DNA from: JAXGTD01 sp040775095
GTDB taxonomy: Bacteria; Pseudomonadota; Gammaproteobacteria; Chromatiales; Chromatiaceae
DNA: 30,683 nt
Direction: 5' to 3'
Assembly (NCBI GenBank): GCA_040775095.1
Contig: JAXGTD010000037.1
Span: 1-30,683, forward strand
Part shown: positions 24,909 to 30,683 of the stretch, piece after piece
Position numbering within the stretch: the first letter of the stretch is position 1
Layout: every line of letters starts with the position of its first letter
The notes under the pieces: model-generated
Told to the model about the DNA's origin: nothing
Databases searched by the model: none
The model's input: only the letters and a program-made list of their open reading frames with translations
Translations under genes and position numbers: made by a program

Positions 24909-26384
24909 ATGTCAGACGGCATCCTCATCGGCAGAGGCGACCACCCGGTCTCGATCCTGCCTCAGATGGCAAACCGGCACGGCCTGGTCGCCGGGGCAAC
25001 CGGAACGGGAAAGACGGTGACATTGCAGCGACTGGCCGAGCAGTTCAGCCGTCGCGGCGTACCGGTATTCCTTGCCGACGTGAAGGGGGATCTGGCCGGC
25101 ATCAGTCAGATCGGCGGCGGCAATGCCCGCGTGGCCGAGCGCGTCGCCGAGCTACAGTTGGCTGAAGATGACTTCACGTATGCGCCATCTCCCGTCATCT
25201 TCTGGGACGTCTATGGCGAGCAGGGCCACCCGGTGCGCACGACCATCAGCGAGATGGGCCCCCTGCTGCTGGCCAAGCTGCTCGAGTTGAACGGCGTCCA
25301 GGAGGGCGTGCTCAACATCTGTTTTCGCGTCGCCGACGAAAACGGCCTGTTGCTGCTCGATCTCAAAGACCTGCGCGCGATGCTCAACTATGTCGCCGAG
25401 AACGCGGAGCGTCTTCAGACCACCTTCGGCAACGTGTCGAAGGCCTCGGTTGGCGCAATCCTCAGGCGCCTTCTAAAGCTCGAAGACCAGGGCGGCGAGC
25501 TGCTGTTCGGCGAGCCAGCCCTCGACCTGATGGATCTGATGCATACCGACGAGCAAGGCCGTGGCATCGTCAACATCCTCGCCGCTGATCGACTGATCCG
25601 CAGCCGCACGCTGTACGCGACCTTCCTGTTGTGGCTGCTCTCCGAGCTGTTCGAGCAATTGCCGGAGGTGGGCGATCCGGAAAGGCCCAAACTGGTGTTC
25701 TTCTTCGACGAGGCACACCTGTTGTTCGACAACGCCCCGAAGGTCTTGATCGAAAAGATCGAGCAGGTGGTTCGACTGATTCGCTCCAAGGCGGTGGGCG
25801 TGTATTTCGTCACACAGAATCCGCTCGACGTCCCTGACGAGGTACTCGGCCAACTCGGCAACCGAGTCCAACACGCGCTGCGTGCCTTCACGCCTCGCGA
25901 TCAGAAGGCCGTACGCGCGGCGGCCCAGACCTTCCGGACCAACCCTACGATCGATACCGAGACGGTGATCACGGAGCTCGGCGTCGGCGAGGCGCTGGCC
26001 TCGACCCTCGACGGCGACGGCATCCCCGGCGTGGTAGAGCGCATCCGGATCGCGCCGCCCGGCAGTCAGCTCGGCCCGATCACGCCAGACCAGCGACAGG
26101 GGTTGATGTCGGAGTCATCAGTGGCTGGAACCTACGAGCAGGCGGTCGACCGCGAGTCGGCCTACGAGATCCTGAAGCTCATGGCGGAACAGGCCGCGCT
26201 TGCCGCCGAGGCCGACTCCGTGACACCAACGCCGCAGCGTTCGCGGACCTCATCGCGGGGCCACCGCCAGACCCCTCTGGAGGCCTTCGCGATGAGTGCG
26301 ATGCGCTCTCTGGGCACCCAGATCGGCCGCCAGATCCTGCGCGGCACACTGGGCTCGCTGTTCGGCGGCAGCCGACGACGCTAA
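24909..26384 (+). CDS. HerA/FtsK-like ATPase, DUF853 family (YjgR-like)
   Basis: 491 aa P-loop ATPase of the HerA-FtsK superfamily; the E. coli homologue is YjgR, whose role is not established. Walker A is GATGTGKT (29-36), followed by the family block FLADVKGDLAGI; Walker B is LVFFFDEAHLLF with D267 and E268; then FVTQNPLDVPDEVLGQLGNRVQHALRAFTP, which is diagnostic. The C-terminal tail is Ser/Arg-rich with a Gly/Arg end (LGSLFGGSRRR). ATG 24909 with AGGAAG at a spacing of 6 was chosen; the upstream in-frame codons are not conserved-looking. It acts in the cytosol, probably as a hexamer, on DNA or another substrate. Full length; no NurA partner is nearby. Confidence 0.92.
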   Translation: MSDGILIGRGDHPVSILPQMANRHGLVAGATGTGKTVTLQRLAEQFSRRGVPVFLADVKGDLAGISQIGGGNARVAERVAELQLAEDDFTYAPSPVIFWDVYGEQGHPVRTTISEMGPLLLAKLLELNGVQEGVLNICFRVADENGLLLLDLKDLRAMLNYVAENAERLQTTFGNVSKASVGAILRRLLKLEDQGGELLFGEPALDLMDLMHTDEQGRGIVNILAADRLIRSRTLYATFLLWLLSELFEQLPEVGDPERPKLVFFFDEAHLLFDNAPKVLIEKIEQVVRLIRSKAVGVYFVTQNPLDVPDEVLGQLGNRVQHALRAFTPRDQKAVRAAAQTFRTNPTIDTETVITELGVGEALASTLDGDGIPGVVERIRIAPPGSQLGPITPDQRQGLMSESSVAGTYEQAVDRESAYEILKLMAEQAALAAEADSVTPTPQRSRTSSRGHRQTPLEAFAMSAMRSLGTQIGRQILRGTLGSLFGGSRRR

Positions 26385-26480
26385 CAGCGACGCCAGCGGA
26401 CAGGCATCCGGAGGGCGGACCTGCCCAGCGCGGCGCGCGCCGGGCCCCCAAGCGACATCCCCCTGACGGGGCCCGTCGAT

Positions 26481-26523
26481 AGCGGGACCACGCTTTTTTT
26501 GTTACCGTTCTCTTACAAAAAAA
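26481..26523 (+). terminator. Possible terminator with T7 tract after the DUF853 gene
   Basis: AGCG (26481-26484) and CGCT (26491-26494) form a weak stem directly followed by seven T (26494-26500). The T tract is also the left arm of TTTTTTTGT (26494-26502), which pairs with ACAAAAAAA (26515-26523) around a 12-nt spacer. It lies about 100 bp after the stop codon. Confidence 0.45.
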
Positions 26524-26580
26524 TGGGGGGGCGCGATCTCCCGCTTTTTCCTGGCCACCCCGAGAGAGGCAGGGCTCGCA

Positions 26581-27954
26581 TTGGACTTCGCATTCTGGAT
26601 CGAGTTGCTGCTGTTCGTGATTCTTCTCTGTTTCTCGGGCTTCTTTTCCAGCTCAGAGACCTCGCTGTTCTCGCTCAACAGCCTGCAGATCGAGAAGATG
26701 CGCGCCGATGGGAACCCCCGTAGCGGGCTCATCGAGCGCCTGCTAAGCGAACCGCGGCGTCTGATCGTCACCATCCTGATCGGTAACGAGTTCGTCAACG
26801 TGGCCGCATCGGTGCTCTCGGCCGCAATGGTGATCGAGGTGTTGGGCGACGAGGACAAGTTCGTCAACCTCTTCATCATGGTTCCCATCCTTCTCGTCGT
26901 GGGGGAGATCACCCCCAAGACCCTCGCCATCCGCAACAATGTTGCGTTTGCCACGTTTCAGAGCGTCCCCATCGATCTGTTCGCCCGGATGATCTCGCCC
27001 ATCCGCTGGATCGTGCGGATCGTCGCCGACTGGTTTACGACCCTCATCGTCGGCAAGGAACGCTCTCCTGGCAGCATTGTCACCGAGGATATGGTCCGCA
27101 CCCTTGCCCATGTCGCGGTCGGTGAAGGCATGCTGGATCACATGGAGGCGCAGTTTATCGACCACATCTTCGACTTCGGCAGCCGGACGGTGGAAGATCT
27201 GATGACGCCCCGCGGCGACATCACCTTCGTTCCCGCAACGGCCACCGGCGCAGAGATCATCGAGATCTTCCGTCAAAGCCGCCAATCCAGGATGCCGGTC
27301 TACGACAACCACCGCGACAACATCGTCGGCATCCTGCATGCTCGGGATCTGCTCGCCGTCGACCTGCTCCACCGTCTCGGTGACGACCAGCAGCCGCTGC
27401 AGAGGATTCTGCGAAAGCCCTATTTCGTGCCCGAGTCGAAATCGGCCGCGGACCTCTTCGACAGCTTCCGCGAACGCAACCGCTCCTTCGCCCTGGTGGT
27501 CGACGAATACGGCGGGGTGACGGGGTTGATCACGATGAGCGATCTGCTCGAGGCCATCTTCGGGGACATTCCCTCGCCCTCCGACGAGGCCGACGAGTCA
27601 TGGGTGCGCGAGCTTCCCAACAATCAGTTCGCGCTGCCGGGCTCGACAGCCATCGAGGACTTCAACACCCGCTTCGAAACCGACTTCGACGTGGAGGAGC
27701 TCAATACCCTGGGTGGACTGGTACTGCACTTCTTCGGCGAGCTCCCGGCCGAGGGCGCCAGTGTCGAGGCCGGGCCTTGCCGTTTCTGGGCACGCCGCAT
27801 CGAGGCCAACCGCATCACGGAGGTCACGGTCGAGATCCTGGAGCCTTCATCCCCGAGGGCGGACCAACCATCCGGGGAGAGCGACCTGAGCTCCGGTGAC
27901 GCCGACCAGGACGCCGCGATCGAGCCAACGCCACCGGGACCGCCCGGGCACTGA
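26581..27954 (+). CDS. CNNM/CBS-domain membrane protein, HlyC/CorC family (first of a pair)
   Basis: 457 aa. N-terminal DUF21/CNNM transmembrane domain (1-180) with FSGFFSSSETSLFSLN and the EITPKTLA motif; a CBS pair (about 205-335: VEDLMTPRGD, SRMPVYDNHRDNIVGILHARDLL, FALVVDEYGGVTGLITMSDLLEAIFGDI); and a CorC_HlyC domain (350-430, LPGSTAIEDFN). Such proteins are linked to Mg2+/Co2+ transport or efflux, and old haemolysin names are historical. The start is TTG at 26581, set by the conserved start of the membrane domain and GAGAGAGG upstream; the ATG at 26523 is out of frame. The acidic Pro-rich tail (after 430) is not conserved. It is followed by a second member of the family. Confidence 0.9.
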   Translation: MDFAFWIELLLFVILLCFSGFFSSSETSLFSLNSLQIEKMRADGNPRSGLIERLLSEPRRLIVTILIGNEFVNVAASVLSAAMVIEVLGDEDKFVNLFIMVPILLVVGEITPKTLAIRNNVAFATFQSVPIDLFARMISPIRWIVRIVADWFTTLIVGKERSPGSIVTEDMVRTLAHVAVGEGMLDHMEAQFIDHIFDFGSRTVEDLMTPRGDITFVPATATGAEIIEIFRQSRQSRMPVYDNHRDNIVGILHARDLLAVDLLHRLGDDQQPLQRILRKPYFVPESKSAADLFDSFRERNRSFALVVDEYGGVTGLITMSDLLEAIFGDIPSPSDEADESWVRELPNNQFALPGSTAIEDFNTRFETDFDVEELNTLGGLVLHFFGELPAEGASVEAGPCRFWARRIEANRITEVTVEILEPSSPRADQPSGESDLSSGDADQDAAIEPTPPGPPGH

Positions 27955-28051
27955 TCCGATCTCTGCCGTCGCAAGAAAGGGGACGCTGCATGATTGATTC
28001 TCCCGGCCGATCACCCGCATGCCAAACGACAACAGGTTAGCGCTGCCGTCC

Positions 28052-28077
28052 CACCCGCGGTCGCTGACTCGCGGGTG
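28052..28077 (+). other. Stem-loop between the two CorC-family genes
   Basis: CACCCGCG (28052-28059) pairs with CGCGGGTG (28070-28077) around a 10-nt loop in the 213-bp gap. No T run follows. It may stabilise or separate the two transcripts. Confidence 0.4.
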
Positions 28078-28167
28078 CATCTCAGCGCAACCGTCTGCCG
28101 CTGGAGCTTCCTGCACGTTCGCCATCTCTCGAGGACCGTCCTGCACCCCACCAGGCCAAAGTGATCC

Positions 28168-29409
28168 ATGGATATCGCCACCACTCTACTGATTATCCTC
28201 CTGTGCCTGTTGTTGGAGGGCTTCTTCTCTGGCTCTGAGATTGGCGTCGTGAGCGCCGACCAGATCAAGTTGCGGCATGACGCGGCCAAGGGCTCCAAGG
28301 GCGCCAAGCTTGCAATCAAGATGCTCGGCAATCCGGAGTGGCTGCTTTCGACAACACTGGTGGGCACAAATATCTCGGTCGTCACCAACACCACGATGGT
28401 GACGGCGCTGATGCTGCACCTGTTCGGCGAGCAGGGCAGCTGGCTGGCGGTGCTCATCGCCGCACCGCTGATCTGGGTGTTCGGCGAAATTGTCCCCAAG
28501 AGCGTCTTCCAGCAGCGCGCCGATGTACTCACCCCGTACGTCATCTTCGCGCTGCGCTTCTTTTCCTATCTCTTCTATCCGCTCTTGCTGGTCTTCAGTG
28601 GCGTCACGCGGCTGCTGGCGGCGGCGCTGGGCGGCACGCCACGCAACCCCTTCACGTTGCGCGAGGAGATCATGACGATGCTGCAGATGCCGGCCGCCAA
28701 TGCCGGCGACATCCAGCCCGTCGAAAAGGAGATGATCCGGCGCATGTTCAACTTCACGGAGACCCGGGTACAGGACGCCATGCGCCCGTTGATCGATGTG
28801 ACCGCGATCGACAAACGCGCGACCTGCGGCGAGGCCCGCCGGCTGGCCACGGAGACGTCCCACGTGCGCCTCCCCGTCTACGACGAACGGGTTGACCGGG
28901 TCTCCGGCATGCTCTATGTGCTGGACCTCCTGGGTGAGAGCGACGAACGCCCCATCGCCGACTTCATCCGCGAGGCCCAGTACGTTCCGGCGACAAAGAG
29001 CATCCGCAACCTATTGTTCCAGCTGCGGCACGCTGGCGAGGTGGTTGCCGTGGTGGTCGACGAGTTCGGCGCGGCCGAAGGCATCGTCACGCTGGAGGAC
29101 ATCGTCGAGGAGGTGGTCGAGGATCTCAGCGATGAATACGACGCCAAGGAATCACCCCAGCAGCTGTTTCAAAAACTCGACGAGCGTGACTTTCTGACCA
29201 GCGGCCGCACGGAGCTCGGTCAACTCGCCGAGGCACTGGGCGTCGAGTTGCCGGCGGGCAACTACTCCACCATTGCGGGGTTCATCCTGCACAAGACCGG
29301 CAGTATTCCTCCCCAGGGGACCCGAATCGAGCAGGGGTCCGTGACGCTCAGCGTCCACCGCAGCACCGCACAGGCCATCCAGGAGGTACGTATCCGCTGG
29401 ACGGACTAG
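28168..29409 (+). CDS. CNNM/CBS-domain membrane protein, HlyC/CorC family (second of a pair)
   Basis: 413 aa, same architecture as the gene before it: DUF21/CNNM domain (1-185; EGFFSGSEIGVVSAD, GEIVPKSVFQ), CBS pair (about 205-325; VQDAMRPLIDVTAID, VRLPVYDERVDRVSGMLYVLDLL, VAVVVDEFGAAEGIVTLEDIVEEVVEDL), then CorC_HlyC (335-413). The sequence is clearly divergent from the first copy, so the duplication is old or the two came from different subfamilies. ATG 28168 is supported by the start of the membrane domain; the Shine-Dalgarno is weak. Likely a divalent-cation transporter or its regulator in the inner membrane. Confidence 0.9.
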   Translation: MDIATTLLIILLCLLLEGFFSGSEIGVVSADQIKLRHDAAKGSKGAKLAIKMLGNPEWLLSTTLVGTNISVVTNTTMVTALMLHLFGEQGSWLAVLIAAPLIWVFGEIVPKSVFQQRADVLTPYVIFALRFFSYLFYPLLLVFSGVTRLLAAALGGTPRNPFTLREEIMTMLQMPAANAGDIQPVEKEMIRRMFNFTETRVQDAMRPLIDVTAIDKRATCGEARRLATETSHVRLPVYDERVDRVSGMLYVLDLLGESDERPIADFIREAQYVPATKSIRNLLFQLRHAGEVVAVVVDEFGAAEGIVTLEDIVEEVVEDLSDEYDAKESPQQLFQKLDERDFLTSGRTELGQLAEALGVELPAGNYSTIAGFILHKTGSIPPQGTRIEQGSVTLSVHRSTAQAIQEVRIRWTD

Positions 29410-29550
29410 GCGACATTCAGGCTCGCGAGCGGGGCGGGGCCCGGGCACCATGCCATCAGAGTCCTGTCGACACGACGGGCGCGGCCCGCGGGGTGCGATC
29501 CCCGGGCGCGCGTTTGTGCCGCGCACGTGAAACCTCTCACCGACCGCGCA

Positions 29551-30093
29551 TCAGGGCAGGCTGATTCGCGCCATGACGCCATCCTTGAGACGCCAGTGTT
29601 TCAGACCGGCGGCGATGTGCACCACGACCAGGATGAAAAGCACCAGGGCACCGATCCCATGGAAGAGGAACAGGGTGTCCCCAAGCTCCTTGTTCTTGCC
29701 CACCAGACCCGGCAGCGTCAGATCAAAGAACTGGATCGGGAAACCGGACGAGGCCGTCGCCAGCCACCCGCCGATCGGCAGCCCAATCAGCAAGACGTAG
29801 AGCAGCAGCTGGACACCGCCGCCAACCGCGCGTTCCAGCCCCCCGAGCGGCGGATCATACGGAGGCGATGGTAACAGCGTGCGCAACAGGACCCGCAGCG
29901 CCATCAGCATCAACACCAGGATTCCGAAGGTCTTGTGGTACTGGTAGAGCACACCGGTCACGGGTTTCCCAATCCGTTCCACCAAGGCATCGTAGCCAAA
30001 CCACCAAAAGACGAGACCGACGGCAAGCAGGCCGAAAACGATCAGCGCGATGAGCCAGTGAACGAGGCGTAGCGAGAAGGCGTAGCGGGTCAT
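29551..30093 (-). CDS. Cytochrome b561 (di-haem, CybB-like)
   Basis: 180-aa inner-membrane electron carrier with four helices (about 10-32, 53-72, 95-115, 143-163). Probable haem-b ligands are H12 (LVHWL), H53 (QYHKTFG), H145 (FLFHGIG) and H159 (VVVHIAA), two per haem as in E. coli CybB. CybB has been shown to oxidise superoxide and pass electrons to ubiquinone. ATG 30093 is preceded by GGGAG at a spacing of about 12; in-frame sequence to 30183 crosses the palindrome and is not favoured. The gene is convergent with the second CorC-family gene and divergent from tRNA-Lys. Confidence 0.93.
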   Translation of the reverse strand: MTRYAFSLRLVHWLIALIVFGLLAVGLVFWWFGYDALVERIGKPVTGVLYQYHKTFGILVLMLMALRVLLRTLLPSPPYDPPLGGLERAVGGGVQLLLYVLLIGLPIGGWLATASSGFPIQFFDLTLPGLVGKNKELGDTLFLFHGIGALVLFILVVVHIAAGLKHWRLKDGVMARISLP

Positions 30094-30149
30094 GATCAAG
30101 GTCGTCTCCCGAGTGTGTGGATGTTCCGCGTTGGCCGAGGTGGAACTCG

Positions 30150-30167
30150 CTCCAACCGCGGTTGGAG
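30150..30167. promoter_or_regulatory. 18-bp perfect palindrome, candidate operator of cytochrome b561
   Basis: CTCCAACCG joined directly to CGGTTGGAG. It is 57 bp upstream of the cytochrome start. On the minus strand the AT-rich TGTACTATAT (30171-30180) just before it could hold the -10 box, so the palindrome would cover the transcription start, the usual place for a repressor site. The regulator is not in the window. Confidence 0.5.
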
Positions 30168-30378
30168 GCCATATAGTACACAAGCTGGGCTGCCGGTTTC
30201 GCCGCCCGAACAGGCACGCGGCTCAGGGGCATTCTTGGCATAGGGTCGACTCGCGAACCGAAAAGGTGGTCCCGAATTGCTCTCTTTATCAGTCGCTTCG
30301 GGGACTCAAAATGACGGACCATCCCCCCGCCCGGACCCGGAATCCGGACGCATCCAACCGGCAGCGCCAAGGCGCGGC

Positions 30379-30407
30379 TTTCGATCCGCCTACGACTTCG
30401 CTATACT
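30379..30407 (+). promoter_or_regulatory. Promoter of tRNA-Lys
   Basis: TATACT (30402-30407) is a good -10 box; TTTCGA (30379-30384) is a weak -35 at 17-bp spacing. A C-rich discriminator (TTCCGCCC) follows, as expected for stringently controlled stable-RNA promoters. Transcription would start near 30414, giving a 5' leader of about 20 nt to be removed by RNase P. Confidence 0.5.
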
Positions 30408-30435
30408 TTCCGCCCTTAACGAAGCCAAACCCGAA

Positions 30436-30511
30436 GCGCCCTTAGCTCAGTTGGTAGAGCATCTGACTTTTAATCAGGTGGTCGTGCGTTCGAGTCGCAC
30501 AGGGCGCACCA
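30436..30511 (+). tRNA. tRNA-Lys (anticodon TTT), CCA encoded
   Basis: A 76-nt cloverleaf. Acceptor stem GCGCCCT (30436-30442) pairs with AGGGCGC (30501-30507); D arm with AGCTCAGTTGGTAGAGC; anticodon loop CTTTTAA with TTT at 30469-30471; T loop GTTCGAGTC; discriminator A and CCA at 30509-30511. The D arm and anticodon loop are the same as in E. coli tRNA-Lys. Confidence 0.97.
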
Positions 30512-30518
30512 CAAAAAC

Positions 30519-30556
30519 AACGGCTTAGGCGCAATCAGCCTGAGCCGTTTCTGTTT
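30519..30556 (+). terminator. Intrinsic terminator after tRNA-Lys
   Basis: AACGGCTTAGGC (30519-30530) pairs with GCCTGAGCCGTT (30538-30549), a 12-bp stem with one T-G wobble and a 7-nt loop, followed by TCTGTTT. It begins 8 bases after the CCA end. Confidence 0.75.
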
Positions 30557-30576
30557 GAGTCACCATAGAGTCACCA
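30557..30576 (+). repeat. 9-bp direct repeat next to tRNA-Lys
   Basis: GAGTCACCA occurs at 30557-30565 and 30568-30576, two bases apart, just behind the tRNA terminator. The sequence from here to the window end has no identified gene; short frames open on the minus strand run to the window edge but are too short to judge. Confidence 0.5.
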
Positions 30577-30683
30577 GCAGGATGAATTTCGGGCCCTTGG
30601 CCTTTCGGTCCAGAAAGGTCCAGAGGCAGAGGCAGGGGCTCGGACCGCGCGGCCAGGACGACAACCCACGAAGACCTGGACGC

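Larger units (their letters stand above)
30094..30435. other. Divergent intergenic region between cytochrome b561 and tRNA-Lys
   Basis: 342 bp without a convincing gene. On the left it holds an 18-bp palindrome with an AT-rich -10-like element next to it, serving the cytochrome gene; on the right the tRNA promoter. The middle shows nothing that I can name. Confidence 0.5.

Noticed and set aside
30525..30683. C-terminal end of a gene on the minus strand at the window edge
   Set aside because: Two minus frames are open for roughly 120-160 bases, which is expected by chance in GC-rich DNA; one of them runs into the tRNA terminator. Nothing recognisable is encoded.

Overview
The window looks like ordinary chromosomal DNA of a GC-rich gammaproteobacterium, with no phage, plasmid or insertion-sequence genes recognised. 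The evidence is the very close match of RimK to the enterobacterial type, the ileS-lspA pair with the ATGA overlap, uvrD divergent from hemE, the DUF853 helicase-like protein, and a bacterial tRNA-Lys(TTT) with encoded CCA. A GH100 (alkaline/neutral) invertase is less common in this group; it is known in cyanobacteria and in some sulfur- or ammonia-oxidising and methanotrophic proteobacteria. I would therefore guess a Chromatiales-like or related autotroph, but the window does not settle the genus.

Layout, left to right: 3' end of a GH100 invertase gene; a cold-shock protein gene with a strong terminator; a stand-alone response-regulator receiver; a secreted protein whose repeats suggest a beta-propeller, preceded by a 12-bp tandem repeat; a gene-free stretch of about 850 bp; ileS-lspA; a helical protein of unknown function; rimK with a highly structured leader, followed by a zinc-dependent acylase of the AstE/AspA family; an inner-membrane-anchored coiled-coil protein with a peptidoglycan-binding OmpA domain; hemE (minus strand, convergent with the OmpA-like gene, divergent from uvrD); uvrD overlapping a pair of small membrane proteins that are tandem paralogues; a solitary TRAP-type periplasmic binding protein overlapping hemW; a 450-bp intergenic region rich in inverted repeats; an exported ATP-dependent DNA ligase (LigE type); on the minus strand an unknown 141-aa protein, a periplasmic cyclophilin and a four-helix membrane protein; a DUF853 ATPase; two tandem CNNM/CorC-type proteins; a cytochrome b561; and tRNA-Lys with promoter and terminator.

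Most genes are housekeeping or envelope functions. Functional links that can be read from the map are: IleS and LspA co-translated; RimK with its acylase neighbour (amino-acid tail modification); uvrD coupled to the membrane-protein pair by overlaps; and the two CorC paralogues in one transcription unit. HemE and HemW both serve haem metabolism, and a b-type cytochrome lies in the same window, but they are not in one operon. I do not see a clear new defence or mobile system. The most unusual items are the tandem membrane-protein pair attached to uvrD, the unknown propeller protein with its repeat-bearing leader, the structured regions upstream of rimK and ligE, and a perfect 18-bp palindrome in front of the cytochrome b561 gene.
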